A stretch of 64,000 bases of DNA from Streptomyces eurythermus (GTDB lineage: Bacteria; Actinomycetota; Actinomycetes; Streptomycetales; Streptomycetaceae), in assembly GCF_014649115.1 (NCBI RefSeq), contig NZ_BMSK01000003.1, positions 434,001 through 498,000 on the forward strand. The letters run 5' to 3'. Below, in pieces: positions 19,461-28,124 of the stretch. Under the pieces are notes generated by a model. The model saw only the letters and a list, made by a program, of their open reading frames with translations, did no database searches and was not told the DNA's origin. Every line of letters begins with the position of its first letter. The stretch's first letter is position 1. The translations under genes and the position numbers were made by a program.

Positions 19461-20318
19461 ATGAGGAGCAGCAACCCGGTCTTCTCGCGACGGGGCTTCA
19501 GCCGCGACAACGGCTACGCCGGCTTCAACACCGCACCGCAGGCCGGGTCCGCACAGGGCAACCCGTACGCGCAGAGCCCGTACGCGCAGAATCCCTACGC
19601 CCAGAACCCGTACGCGCAGGCGGACGTCCAGGCCCCGGCCACCACCGGCCGGATGACCATGGACGACGTCATCGTCCGCTCGGCCCTCACGCTCGGCACG
19701 GTCGCCGTCGGCGCCGTCCTCGCCTGGGCGCTGCTGCCGGTCTCCGGCACCAGCTACGGCCTGGCCGTCGGCGCCGCGCTGATCGCGTTCGTCCTGGCCA
19801 TGGTCCAGAGCTTCAAGCGCACCCCGTCGCCCGCGCTGATCCTCGGCTACGCCGCCTTCGAAGGCGTCTTCCTCGGCGTCTTCAGCGAGATGTTCAACAG
19901 CCGCTGGAGCGGAGCCCCGTTCCAGGCGGTGCTCGGCACCATGGCGGTCTCGGGCGCCACCCTGCTGATCTACAAGGCCGGCTGGATCCGGGTCACCGCC
20001 CGCTACGCCCGCGTCGGCCTGTCCATCGCGATCGCCTTCATGGTGGTCATGGCGATCAACCTGCTGCTGGTCGCGTTCGGCGTCGCCGAGGACGGCGGGC
20101 TGCGCAGCTTCGGCCCGCTCGGCGCGCTCGTCGGCATCATCGCGATCGTGCTCGGCGCGTTCTTCCTGACGCTGGACTTCAAGCAGATCGAGGACGGCAT
20201 CGCCTACGGCGCCCCGCGCAGCGAGTCCTGGCTCGCCGCGTTCGGCCTCACCATGACCCTGGTGTGGATCTACGTCGAGATGCTGCGCCTGGTGGCCATC
20301 TTCAGCAGCAACGACTAG
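19461..20318 (+). CDS. Bax inhibitor-1/YccA family membrane protein
   Basis: A 285-residue protein. The first ~60 residues are cytoplasmic and contain four imperfect NPYAQ/SPYAQ repeats. Then come seven hydrophobic segments (about 75-282), starting with SALTLGTVAVGAVLAWALL and ending with GLTMTLVWIYVEMLRLVAIF. This matches actinobacterial YccA/BI-1 proteins, a family that includes pH-gated Ca2+ leak channels and, in E. coli, a modulator of FtsH. The conserved acidic pair near the C-terminal helices is partly visible (DFKQIEDGI). ATG at 19461 follows GGAGGAG. Physiological role in Streptomyces unknown. Ends at a 13-bp hairpin terminator. Confidence 0.87.
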   Translation: MRSSNPVFSRRGFSRDNGYAGFNTAPQAGSAQGNPYAQSPYAQNPYAQNPYAQADVQAPATTGRMTMDDVIVRSALTLGTVAVGAVLAWALLPVSGTSYGLAVGAALIAFVLAMVQSFKRTPSPALILGYAAFEGVFLGVFSEMFNSRWSGAPFQAVLGTMAVSGATLLIYKAGWIRVTARYARVGLSIAIAFMVVMAINLLLVAFGVAEDGGLRSFGPLGALVGIIAIVLGAFFLTLDFKQIEDGIAYGAPRSESWLAAFGLTMTLVWIYVEMLRLVAIFSSND

Positions 20319-20339
20319 CGACGGTCACGAAGAACGGCG

Positions 20340-20370
20340 AAGTGCCCCGGGTGCGTCACCCGGGGCACTT
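20340..20370. terminator. Bidirectional terminator between the BI-1 gene and a DUF4287 gene
   Basis: A 13-bp perfect stem (AAGTGCCCCGGGT / ACCCGGGGCACTT) with a 5-nt loop lies between convergent genes. Confidence 0.88.
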
Positions 20371-20376
20371 CGGTGT

Positions 20377-20607
20377 TCAGAGCAGCCTGCGCGCCGCCCT
20401 CCTCAGGTCGTACTCGTGCACGATCGCCTTGGCGTGGCCGTACGCCAGGTCGTACTCGTGCCGGAGCCAGCTGACCTTCTCCTCGAAGCGGAACAGGGCG
20501 GGGCCTTCTTCTACGGCACGCAGCCAGTCGGACACCTCACGACCGGTGCAGTGCGGGATACGGGCGAGCAGATTGCGGTGGGTCTCCTCGGAGAAGACGT
20601 GGGACAT
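20377..20607 (-). CDS. Small DUF4287-like protein
   Basis: A 76-residue protein starting MSHVFSEETHRNLLARIP, followed by CTGREVSDWLRAV and a C-terminal helix-rich segment SWLRHEYDLAYGHAKAIVHEYDLRRA. The block GHAKAIVHEYDLRRAARRLL resembles DUF4287, a small domain seen alone or repeated in bacteria. The GH-A-[KQ]-A-[IL]-V pattern is its hallmark. Function unknown. It sits alone, convergent with the BI-1 gene across a terminator. Confidence 0.75.
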   Translation of the reverse strand: MSHVFSEETHRNLLARIPHCTGREVSDWLRAVEEGPALFRFEEKVSWLRHEYDLAYGHAKAIVHEYDLRRAARRLL

Positions 20608-20694
20608 CGGCGCCTCCGGACACAAAGGGGATGTAAGCCGGTCCTTCACGTCACCGTGCCTGAGCGTTCGCGTATTGGCAACAGTGCGGCACGT

Positions 20695-20709
20695 TACGCT
20701 CGGCGGGTG
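20695..20709 (+). promoter_or_regulatory. Leaderless-type -10 element (TACGCT) for the gene at 20707
   Basis: TACGCT at 20695-20700 ends six bases before GTG at 20707, with no ribosome binding site. Geometry identical to mazG, the P450 gene and purK. Confidence 0.45.
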
Positions 20710-21018
20710 GTTGATACGACGCCCTTGACCCAAGCAGTGGACCACTTCGCCGACCGGTTGCGGGCCGCGCCGCAGAGCCGGCTCCAGCGCGGCGCCGCGG
20801 CGGAGGCGCTGGCGCTGGCCCGGGAGCTGTCCGGGTGGGCCCAGCGCAAGGAATCGCCCGGCGCCGAGCCCCGCGAGATGCCGGACGCCGGGATGTTCGC
20901 CGCCGCCGACCAGATCCTGGTGGCGGCCCATGACCTCGCGGTCGTGCTGGACGGCGACGACCAGGTCGCCGAGGCGGTGCGCCTGGTGGAGGAGGCGCGG
21001 CAGCGGGCCGGGGTCTGA
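20707..21018 (+). CDS. Hypothetical protein, helical, 103 residues
   Basis: The protein begins VVDTTPLTQAVDHFADRLR and is almost entirely predicted helix, Ala/Arg/Glu rich. It has a central AAAEALALARELSGWAQ and a C-terminal AEAVRLVEEARQRAG. No signal, membrane span, Cys or catalytic motif. I do not recognise the family; it appears to be a short conserved actinobacterial protein. The start is set by the putative leaderless promoter. Convergent with the next gene. Confidence 0.6.
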   Translation: MVDTTPLTQAVDHFADRLRAAPQSRLQRGAAAEALALARELSGWAQRKESPGAEPREMPDAGMFAAADQILVAAHDLAVVLDGDDQVAEAVRLVEEARQRAGV

Positions 21019-21055
21019 GGCTTCGGCCCCCGCCCGGACTACGGGTCCTACGGGA

Positions 21056-21850
21056 CTACAGGGACGCGATCACCCGGTCGGCCAGGATGTACACCATGTC
21101 CTCGCCGCACGCGAAGGTCAGGGTGTACGACCCGGATACGCCCGAGCCGCCCAGGAGGTACGGCGTCTCGCCCGACTCCAGGGCCGCGGCCAGCCGTTCC
21201 GCCGTCTCGCGGTGGCCCGGGGTCATGCACAGCGTGGTGCCGTCGGCGAAGACGTAGACGTCGAGCGTGCCCAGCGGGCCGGGACGCACATCGGCGAGCA
21301 GCACCTGCCCGGCGGCCAGCTCCTCCAGGGCGGCCACCGTGCGCTCGTGGTCGCCCACGGCCGGGGACTGCGCCGGGACGAAGTCCGGGTGCGAGGGGTG
21401 CCGGCGGCGGGCGGCGGCCAGCTCCGGGGAGTCGCCCCCGGAGAAGTCCTCGGCGTCGGCGGTCGGCTCGGACACCGGCTCCAGCGACTCCAGGCCCGCG
21501 AAGTCCGCCTGCCGGGGCATGAAGAGATCACCCTCGGGCAGGCCGAACAGCATCGGCGTGTCGGAGGCGTCCCGCGCCTCCTGGGCGGCCCAGAAGGCCC
21601 GCGCCTCGGCCAGCTCCCGCTCCCGTTCCTCCGCGAGCGCCTCGGCCACGGCCGCCCGTATCCGGTCGGCGTCGGCGGCGGAACGGGCGCCGGGCAGCAG
21701 GGCGCGCGCGGTGGCCGCCTGGTCGTCGGCGAGCTGCCGCTGCAACTCGGTCAGCTGGCGGCGCAGCTTCAGGACGGTGCGCAGGACGGCGACGCCCACG
21801 GCGCCGGTGGCTGCCGTGGTGAGCAGCAGGGCGATCGGCATGGCGCTCAC
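21056..21850 (-). CDS. Membrane-anchored hypothetical protein with coiled coil
   Basis: A 264-residue protein. One N-terminal hydrophobic segment (residues 4-22; PIALLLTTAATGAVGVAVL) is followed by a coiled coil (about 25-85, RRQLTELQRQLADDQ and EALAEERERELAEAR). An acidic low-complexity linker (about 110-160) leads to a globular C-terminal domain (about 165-264) with GTLDVYVFADGTTLCMTPGHRETAERLAAA and YTLTFACGEDMVYILADRVIASL. Function unknown. The GTG at 21850 is preferred over an internal ATG three codons on because GGGAG lies seven bases before it. Confidence 0.62.
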   Translation of the reverse strand: MSAMPIALLLTTAATGAVGVAVLRTVLKLRRQLTELQRQLADDQAATARALLPGARSAADADRIRAAVAEALAEERERELAEARAFWAAQEARDASDTPMLFGLPEGDLFMPRQADFAGLESLEPVSEPTADAEDFSGGDSPELAAARRRHPSHPDFVPAQSPAVGDHERTVAALEELAAGQVLLADVRPGPLGTLDVYVFADGTTLCMTPGHRETAERLAAALESGETPYLLGGSGVSGSYTLTFACGEDMVYILADRVIASL

Positions 21851-22054
21851 TGACGTACTCCCGGTTCAAAGTCGACCCCCGACTTCCTACATCAGCTTGA
21901 AGGGCGGACTAACCAGCTGTCAGTGCGTAACGTCACGAATCGGACAGGACGTACGGCACGCGGTTTGGCCGCGCGTCGGCCTGATCGTCGCTGACCTGCG
22001 GCGATGCGTCCGGCGAGCGAGATAGGTCACATCCTGGGGGAGATTGGGTCACGG

Positions 22055-22095
22055 AAAGGCCCAAAACCGTGGTGTTTCCCCGGTTCTGGGCCCTT
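22055..22095 (-). terminator. Imperfect hairpin downstream of the thiolase gene
   Basis: Arms 22055-22069 and 22081-22095 pair over 15 bp with two mismatches (aaaggcccaaaaccg against cggttctgggccctt). On the - strand it lies 46 bp after the thiolase stop. The rest of the 290-bp gap to 21851 shows no gene. Confidence 0.6.
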
Positions 22096-22140
22096 CTGCG
22101 ACGTACCGTGCCAGGCCCGCTACGGACCGTGGGGCGCGGG

Positions 22141-23361
22141 TCAGCTGAGGCGTTCGATGACCATCGCCATGCCCTGGCCGCCGCCGACGCACATGGTCTC
22201 CAGACCGAACTGCTTGTCGTGCCACTGGAGCGAGTTGATGAGCGTGCCGGTGATCCGGGCGCCGGTCATGCCGAAGGGGTGGCCGACGGCGATGGCGCCG
22301 CCGTTGACGTTCAGCTTGTCGAGGTCGATGCCCAGGTCCCGGTAGGAGGGGATCACCTGGGCGGCGAAGGCCTCGTTGATCTCGACCAGGTCGATGTCGT
22401 CGATGGTCAGGCCCGCGCGCTTGAGGGCCTGCCTGCTGGCCTCGACCGGGCCGAGGCCCATGATCTCGGGGGAGAGGCCGGAGACGCCGGTGGACACGAT
22501 CCGGGCGAGCGGGGTCAGGCCCAGCTCGCGCGCCTTGGTGTCGGACATGATGACGAGCGCGGCGGCGCCGTCGTTGAGCGGGCAGCAGTTGCCGGCCGTG
22601 ACGAGACCGTCGGGGCGGAAGACCGGCTTCAGCCCGGCGACGCCCTCCAGGGTGACGCCGGCGCGCGGGCCGTCGTCCTTGCTGACCACCGTGCCGTCGG
22701 GGAGGGTCACCGGGGTGATCTCGCGCTCCCAGAAGCCGTTCTTGATGGCCTGCTCGGCGAGGTTCTGGGAGCGGACGCCGAACTCGTCCATCTCCTCGCG
22801 GGTGACGCCCTTCCAGCGGGCGAGGTTCTCGGCGGTCTGGCCCATCGCGATGTACGGGTCGGGCAGCAGGCCGTCCTCGCGCGGGTCGTGCCAGGTGCTG
22901 CCCTCCTGCCGGGCGACGGCCTCGGTGCGGGCCTCGGCCTCGGCGAACAGCGGGTTGTGCGTGCCCGGCAGGCCGTCGGAGCTGCCCTTGGCGTAGCGGG
23001 AGACCATCTCGACACCGGCCGAGATGAAGACGTCGCCCTCGCCGGCCTTGATGGCGTGCAGCGCCATGCGGGAGGTCTGCAGGGAGGAGGAGCAGTAGCG
23101 GGTGATCGTGCAGCCCGGCAGGTGGTCCATGCCCATCTGCACGGCGACCACCCGGCCGAGGTTGTGGCCCTGTTCGCCGCCGGGGAGGCCGCAGCCGAGC
23201 ATCAGGTCGTCGATGTCCTTGGGGTCGAGCTCGGGGATCTTGTCGAGCGCGGCCTGGATGATCGTGGCGGTGAGGTCGTCGGGGCGCAGGTCCTTCAGGG
23301 AGCCCTTGTTCGCGCGGCCGATGGGGGAGCGGGCGGTCGAGACGATGACGGCTTCGGGCAT
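22141..23361 (-). CDS. Acetyl-CoA C-acyltransferase (thiolase)
   Basis: A 406-residue thiolase, full family length. The nucleophilic Cys lies near residue 89 in [14 protein letters not shown]. The NEAFAAQ block ([13 protein letters not shown]), the base His in [14 protein letters not shown] and the second Cys in [11 protein letters not shown] are all present. The long loop with [19 protein letters not shown] is of the degradative (FadA) type. The reaction is thiolysis of 3-ketoacyl-CoA in beta-oxidation, or acetoacetyl-CoA exchange. No hydratase or dehydrogenase gene flanks it. An AAGCGCTT palindrome upstream may bind a TetR-type regulator. Confidence 0.92.
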   Translation of the reverse strand: MPEAVIVSTARSPIGRANKGSLKDLRPDDLTATIIQAALDKIPELDPKDIDDLMLGCGLPGGEQGHNLGRVVAVQMGMDHLPGCTITRYCSSSLQTSRMALHAIKAGEGDVFISAGVEMVSRYAKGSSDGLPGTHNPLFAEAEARTEAVARQEGSTWHDPREDGLLPDPYIAMGQTAENLARWKGVTREEMDEFGVRSQNLAEQAIKNGFWEREITPVTLPDGTVVSKDDGPRAGVTLEGVAGLKPVFRPDGLVTAGNCCPLNDGAAALVIMSDTKARELGLTPLARIVSTGVSGLSPEIMGLGPVEASRQALKRAGLTIDDIDLVEINEAFAAQVIPSYRDLGIDLDKLNVNGGAIAVGHPFGMTGARITGTLINSLQWHDKQFGLETMCVGGGQGMAMVIERLS

Positions 23362-23463
23362 CACGGCTCCAGTGAAAGGGGGTTGGGCAGGGCCGGTTCG
23401 GAAGTTACCCGGCCGTATGGTCCAGGTCACCGGTGTCGCGGTGTGACACTGACCGCAGTTTTC

Positions 23464-23478
23464 TAAGCGCTTGCTTGG
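23464..23478. promoter_or_regulatory. Palindromic operator-like site upstream of the thiolase gene
   Basis: taAGCGCTTgcttgg contains the perfect palindrome AAGCGCTT (23465-23472), about 105 bp before the thiolase start. CAAG/CTTG-centred palindromes are common targets of TetR-family regulators of lipid catabolism in actinobacteria. Assignment to a named regulator is not possible. Confidence 0.4.
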
Positions 23479-23493
23479 CCGGGTGGGGCGCGG

Positions 23494-24513
23494 TCACACC
23501 GACGGAGTCGCCGGTTCGGCTTCCGGAAGACGCCGGCGGCGCCTGCGCTTGAGCAGTGCCCACGGTCCCCGCGGCCCCGCCGGCATCGCCGCCGTGACCT
23601 CCGTCCCCGCCTCCTCCGCGGCCTCGGCCGCGGCACGGGCGACCGGCAGGAAGCCCTCGCGGCGCGACGCGTCCGGCCGTTCCTCCTCCGCCGGCCACAG
23701 CCCCAGTGCCGCGCACACCGTCGGCAGCAGGGCCATCGCCGCCGTGGCGTACCCCTCCGCCGACGGGTGGTAGTTGTCCGGCCCGAAATACTCCCGCGGA
23801 TGCGCCTCGAACTCCGGCCCGAGCAGATCCCCCAGCGACACCGTGCGCCCGCCCTGCGCCACCACCCCGATCGTCTGGGCCGCCGCCAGCTGCCGGGACG
23901 CCCGCCGGGCCAGCCACCGCAGCGGCTGTTGCACCGGCTCGATCGTGCCGAGGTCCGGACACGTGCCGACCACCACCTCCGCGCCGGCCGTGCGCAGCCG
24001 CCGTACCGCCGTCGACAGGTGCCGTACCGACTGGGCCGGCGGCATCCGGTGGGTCACGTCGTTCGCGCCGATCATGATCACGCACACGTCGGGGACGGGC
24101 CCGGGGGAGGACAGGATCAGCCCCACCTGACGGTCCAGGTCGTCCGAGCGCGCACCGGTGACCGCCACGTTCCGCAGCTCCACCGGGCGCTCCGCCACCG
24201 CCGCCAGCCCCGAGGCCAGCAGCGCCCCCGGTGTCTGGCCCGCCCGGTGCACGCCCTGCCCCGCCGCCGTGGAGTCGCCGAGCACGGCCAGCCGCAGCGC
24301 GGGTTCGCCCGGGATCTCGTACGCGTGCCCGTACACGCCGTCGGCCGCCGGCACCCGGTCGCTGAGCCCGTTGCCCAGCTGCCGCCGGGCCAGTCGCACC
24401 TCCGCCAGCACCAGTCCGACGACGGCGGCGCCGACCAGACCGGCCCCGCCGCCGCCGTACGCCGCCCCGGCCGCGATGCGCCGGGCCACCCGCGCCCTCG
24501 ACATGCTCGTCAT
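23494..24513 (-). CDS. SGNH/GDSL-family esterase, membrane-anchored or exported
   Basis: A 339-residue protein. The Arg-rich N-terminus is followed by a hydrophobic segment (about 20-42), suggesting a signal anchor. The SGNH blocks are complete: block I VLGDSTAAGQG (Ser near 80), the oxyanion Gly in VAVTGARSDDL, block III MIGANDVTH (Asn), and block V NYHPSAEGYA (Asp/His). Typical substrates are acyl esters on lipids, polysaccharides or metabolites; none can be assigned. The C-terminal 50 residues end in an Arg-rich stretch (LLKRRRRRRLPEAEP), which is unusual for a secreted enzyme and favours a cytoplasm-facing or membrane-associated tail. The ATG at 24513 has GGAGG 12 bases upstream. Confidence 0.82.
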   Translation of the reverse strand: MTSMSRARVARRIAAGAAYGGGGAGLVGAAVVGLVLAEVRLARRQLGNGLSDRVPAADGVYGHAYEIPGEPALRLAVLGDSTAAGQGVHRAGQTPGALLASGLAAVAERPVELRNVAVTGARSDDLDRQVGLILSSPGPVPDVCVIMIGANDVTHRMPPAQSVRHLSTAVRRLRTAGAEVVVGTCPDLGTIEPVQQPLRWLARRASRQLAAAQTIGVVAQGGRTVSLGDLLGPEFEAHPREYFGPDNYHPSAEGYATAAMALLPTVCAALGLWPAEEERPDASRREGFLPVARAAAEAAEEAGTEVTAAMPAGPRGPWALLKRRRRRRLPEAEPATPSV

Positions 24514-24675
24514 GCGTCGCCGCCACCTCCTCGTAGCCGTACACCCACTCCTTGCCCCGTACGGACCGTGCGTCAATCTCAACGGGGAGTGAACGGCCGC
24601 GCTCGCCGCGCGGCTGGCCTTAGGCTGGCGACACCACTACGAACACACCTTTTTTTGCAGCGACCGGAGACAACG

Positions 24676-26067
24676 GTGCAATACCACGACTCGATGATCA
24701 GCCTCGTCGGCAACACCCCGCTGGTGCGGCTCAACAACGTGACCAAGGGCATCCGGGCGACCGTCCTGGCCAAGGTGGAGTACTTCAACCCCGGCGGCTC
24801 CGTGAAGGACCGCATCGCCCTGCGTATGATCGAGGCCGCCGAGAAGAGCGGTGAGCTGAAGCCGGGCGGCACGATCGTCGAGCCGACCAGCGGGAACACC
24901 GGCGTCGGACTTGCCATCGTGGCCCAGCAGAAGGGCTACAAGTGCATCTTCGTCTGCCCCGACAAGGTGAGCACCGACAAGATCAACGTGCTGCGCGCGT
25001 ACGGCGCCGAGGTCGTGGTCTGCCCGACCGCCGTGGCGCCGGAGCACCCGGACTCGTACTACAACGTCTCCGACCGGCTCGTCCGTGAGACCCCGGGCGC
25101 CTGGAAGCCCGACCAGTACTCCAACCCCAACAACCCGCTCTCGCACTACCACTCCACCGGCCCCGAGCTGTGGGAGCAGACCGAGGGGAAGATCACCCAC
25201 TTCGTGGCGGGCGTCGGCACCGGCGGCACCATCTCCGGCACCGGCCGCTACCTGAAGGAGGCCAGCGACGGGAAGGTCAAGGTCATCGGCGCCGACCCGG
25301 AGGGCTCGGTGTACTCCGGCGGCTCCGGCCGGCCGTACCTGGTCGAGGGCGTCGGCGAGGACTTCTGGCCGACCGCCTACGACCGCCAGATCGCGGACGA
25401 GATCGTCGCCGTGTCCGACAAGGACTCCTTCCAGATGACCCGCCGGCTGGCCAAGGAGGAGGGCCTGCTGGTGGGCGGCTCCTGCGGCATGGCCGTCGTG
25501 GCCGCGCTGGAGGTCGCCGAGCGGCTCGGCCCGGACGACGTCGTGGTGGTCCTGCTCCCGGACAGCGGGCGCGGCTACCTCAGCAAGATCTTCAACGACG
25601 AGTGGATGGCCGACTACGGCTTCCTGGAGGACGAGGGCCCCAGCGCCCGCGTCGGCGACGTCCTGAACGACAAGGCCGCCGGTGCCATCCCGTCCCTGGT
25701 GCACATGCACCCGGAGGAGACCGTCGGCCAGGCCATCGAGGTGCTGCGCGAGTACGGCGTCTCGCAGATGCCCGTCGTCAAGCCGGGCGCCGGTCACCCG
25801 GACGTGATGGCCGCCGAGGTCGTCGGCTCCGTGGTGGAACGGGAGCTGCTCGACGCCCTGTTCAGCAAGCGGGCCTCGCTGGACGACCCGCTGGAGAAGC
25901 ACATGTGCTCCCCGCTGCCCCAGGTCGGCTCCGGCGAGCCGGTCGGCGACCTGATGCAGGTGCTCGGCGCGGCGGACGCGGCGATCGTCCTGGTCGAGGG
26001 CAAGCCGACCGGTGTGATCAGCCGGCAGGACCTGCTCGCCTTCCTGGCCAAGGGCGGCAACAAGTAG
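24676..26067 (+). CDS. Cystathionine beta-synthase
   Basis: A 463-residue PLP enzyme joining serine and homocysteine to cystathionine (reverse transsulfuration). The PLP domain (about 1-325) has the Schiff-base Lys near residue 44 in NPGGSVKDRIA, the substrate loop TSGNTGVGLA, the phosphate-binding GVGTGGTISGTGRYL, and the block GGSCGMAVVAAL. Two CBS motifs (about 335-460) follow, the expected site for adenosyl ligands. There is no N-terminal heme domain as in animals. The mid-domain loop EGSVYSGG and length fit CBS better than CysK/CysM. GTG start with ggaga upstream. Downstream cystathionine gamma-lyase is not in the window. Confidence 0.92.
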   Translation: MQYHDSMISLVGNTPLVRLNNVTKGIRATVLAKVEYFNPGGSVKDRIALRMIEAAEKSGELKPGGTIVEPTSGNTGVGLAIVAQQKGYKCIFVCPDKVSTDKINVLRAYGAEVVVCPTAVAPEHPDSYYNVSDRLVRETPGAWKPDQYSNPNNPLSHYHSTGPELWEQTEGKITHFVAGVGTGGTISGTGRYLKEASDGKVKVIGADPEGSVYSGGSGRPYLVEGVGEDFWPTAYDRQIADEIVAVSDKDSFQMTRRLAKEEGLLVGGSCGMAVVAALEVAERLGPDDVVVVLLPDSGRGYLSKIFNDEWMADYGFLEDEGPSARVGDVLNDKAAGAIPSLVHMHPEETVGQAIEVLREYGVSQMPVVKPGAGHPDVMAAEVVGSVVERELLDALFSKRASLDDPLEKHMCSPLPQVGSGEPVGDLMQVLGAADAAIVLVEGKPTGVISRQDLLAFLAKGGNK

Positions 26068-26289
26068 CCGAACCCGGCGCGGGGCCGGGGTTCGCGCAAG
26101 TGGTACGAGCGTGTCACGTGCGCGCAGCACCCGCTTAACACGCGTCCGGCAGATTGGTGGGCGTCGGCAGGGCGGGATCGGCTCCCCGCCCGGGCCGGCG
26201 CCGAACGGCGCCAGGACCTCCGGAGCGGCTCCCGGACCTCCATGGACGCCACGGACGCGCACGTCCGGTCCTGACCGGCCCGCGTCCCT

Positions 26290-26344
26290 CGCGGGGACCG
26301 CCGTCGTCCCGCCCCCCGGTTACGGGGGTGCGGCGGTCCCCGCG
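26290..26344. terminator. Terminator between convergent cbs and the MmyB-type regulator
   Basis: A perfect 14-bp stem (CGCGGGGACCGCCG 26290-26303 with 26331-26344) encloses a smaller nested hairpin (ccccccggttacggggg). It probably serves both directions. Confidence 0.8.
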
Positions 26345-26360
26345 AAAGTCTTTCCGGCGA

Positions 26361-27197
26361 CTAGAGGGTGGCCCAACTGCCCAGCAGTGCCAGCCGTTCC
26401 GCCGTCTCCGAGCCCGGTTCCGGGGTGTAGATCACCAGGGTCTGGTCCGGCTGGGACGGCACCGTCAGGGTTTCGTACGGCAGGGTCAGCAGGCCCGCGA
26501 CCGGGTGCCGGACGCGTTTCACGCCGTAGGAGCACTCCCGGACCTCGTGGTCCGCCCACAGCCTGCGGAAGTCCTCGCTCTTCACGGAGAGTTCGCCGAT
26601 CAGCGCGCACAACTCGGCGTCGTCGGCGTACCGGCCGGCGCCCAGCCGCAGATGGGCCACCGCCGACGAGGCCACCGCCGCCCACTCGGGGTACAGCTCC
26701 CGGGCGTCCGGGTCGAGGAAGAGGTGCCGGGGCACGTTCCGTTCGGCCGGCGTCATCCGGCCGTAGCCGCTCAGCGCGTCGGCGAGCGCGTTCCAGGCCA
26801 GCACGTTCATGCGGTGGTCCACCACGAACGCGGGGCTGCGCTCCATGCCGTCGAGGAGCGCCTGGACGCCGGGGCGGACCCGGGACGCCGCGGCGGGCCT
26901 CGCGCGCCGCCGGCCGGGGCGCGCCACCGCGCGCAGGTACGCCTGCTCGGTGTCGTCCAGCCGCAGCACCCGCGCGACCGCGTCCAGCACGGCGTCGCTG
27001 ACGTGCGCGCCCCGGCCCTGTTCCAGCCGGATGTAGTAGTCGACGCTCACGCCCGCGAGCTGGGCCACCTCCTCGCGGCGCAGGCCCGGCACGCGGCGCC
27101 GCCCGTGCGCGGGCAGCCCCACCTCCTCGGGCCTGATGCGGGCGCGGCGCGAGCGCAGGAAGTCGCCCACCTCTGCTTCGGTACGGTCCCCGTCCAT
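26361..27197 (-). CDS. XRE-type regulator with MmyB-like ligand-binding domain
   Basis: A 278-residue regulator. The N-terminal HTH (about 8-75) contains the segment FLRSRRARIRPEEVGLP, then RRVPGLRREEVAQLAGVS and DYYIRLEQGRGAHVSDAVL, a hallmark of this actinobacterial group. The C-terminal domain (about 105-275) begins PGVQALLDGMERSPAFVVDHRMNVLAWN, the MmyB-type fold that binds fatty-acid-like ligands, and includes RLWADHEVRE. Such regulators typically sit divergently from an oxidoreductase they control. Here the divergent gene is an SDR at 27346 with an inverted repeat between them. Probably represses or activates that gene. Confidence 0.88.
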   Translation of the reverse strand: MDGDRTEAEVGDFLRSRRARIRPEEVGLPAHGRRRVPGLRREEVAQLAGVSVDYYIRLEQGRGAHVSDAVLDAVARVLRLDDTEQAYLRAVARPGRRRARPAAASRVRPGVQALLDGMERSPAFVVDHRMNVLAWNALADALSGYGRMTPAERNVPRHLFLDPDARELYPEWAAVASSAVAHLRLGAGRYADDAELCALIGELSVKSEDFRRLWADHEVRECSYGVKRVRHPVAGLLTLPYETLTVPSQPDQTLVIYTPEPGSETAERLALLGSWATL

Positions 27198-27243
27198 GCG
27201 CCGATCGTAGGGGAGTGCCGCCGGTCCGTCCTGGTACTGGCAG

Positions 27244-27268
27244 ACCCAGGAAAAGCGCATCCCTGGGT
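27244..27268. promoter_or_regulatory. Operator-like inverted repeat between regulator and SDR
   Basis: ACCCAGG (27244-27250) and CCTGGGT (27262-27268) with an 11-bp spacer lie mid-way in the 148-bp divergent promoter region. It is a candidate binding site of the MmyB-like regulator. Confidence 0.55.
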
Positions 27269-27345
27269 ACGGTTCCCGGATCCGGCGAGGGTGGTGTCCG
27301 ACCGCCGGGGAGCCGCCCCGGACGGCAACCGCCGAGGGAGCACCC

Positions 27346-28107
27346 ATGTCGTACGAGAGCCTGTCCGGCCGTACCGCCGTCGTCACCGGAGCCGCCAGCG
27401 GCATCGGCGAGGCCGTCGCCCTCCAGCTGGCCGCCGAGGGGGCCCGGGTGGCGCTGCTCGCCCGCCGCGCGGACCGCCTCGACGCGCTGGTGGACAAGGT
27501 CCGCGCGGACGGCGGGCAGGCGCTCGCCGTGGCCGCCGACGTCACCGACGACGCGTCCGTGACGGCCACCCGGGACCGGATCCACGAGGCGTTCGGGCCC
27601 GTCGACCTGGTCGTCAACAACGCCGGAGTCATGCTGCCGGGCCCGGTGGAGGAGGGCCGGATCGACGAGTGGCGGCGGATGCTGGACACCAACGTCACCG
27701 GAGTGCTGCGGGTCATCCGCGCCTTCTCCGCCGACCTGGTCGCCGTCGCGGCCCAGGGAGGCGCCGCCGACCTGGTGAACGTCTCCTCCGTCGCCGCCCA
27801 CCTGACCTTCCCGAACTACACGGTGTACGGGGCGACCAAGGCGGCCGTCACGCACCTGTCGCAGTCGCTGCGCGCCGAGTTCGGGCCGCGGGACATCCGG
27901 GTCACCAACATCGAGCCGGGGCTGACCGACACCGAGCTGAAGACGTTCGTCCAGGACCCGGAGCTGTCCGGGCAGCTGGAGGGGATGTTCGAGGAGATCG
28001 GCGCGCTGTCGGCGGCGGAGGTGGCGGACGTCGTCGCCTATGTGGCAAGCCGCCCCCGGCACGTCAACCTCCGCCAGATCATGGTGCTGCCGACCCGGCA
28101 GGCGTGA
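27346..28107 (+). CDS. Short-chain dehydrogenase/reductase (SDR)
   Basis: A 253-residue classical SDR. It has the cofactor loop VTGAASGIGEAVA, the second-strand Arg (ARRADRLDAL) that suggests NADP(H) preference, LVVNNAGVMLPG, and catalytic Ser-Tyr-Lys in VNVSSVAAH and YTVYGATKAAV. The TNIEPGLTDTEL block then follows. The substrate is not predictable; the closest known types are serine/3-hydroxyacid dehydrogenases of the YdfG group. Divergent from, and probably controlled by, the MmyB-type regulator. ATG preceded by gggag. Confidence 0.9.
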   Translation: MSYESLSGRTAVVTGAASGIGEAVALQLAAEGARVALLARRADRLDALVDKVRADGGQALAVAADVTDDASVTATRDRIHEAFGPVDLVVNNAGVMLPGPVEEGRIDEWRRMLDTNVTGVLRVIRAFSADLVAVAAQGGAADLVNVSSVAAHLTFPNYTVYGATKAAVTHLSQSLRAEFGPRDIRVTNIEPGLTDTELKTFVQDPELSGQLEGMFEEIGALSAAEVADVVAYVASRPRHVNLRQIMVLPTRQA

Positions 28108-28124
28108 CACCTTCCCGGGGCGGG

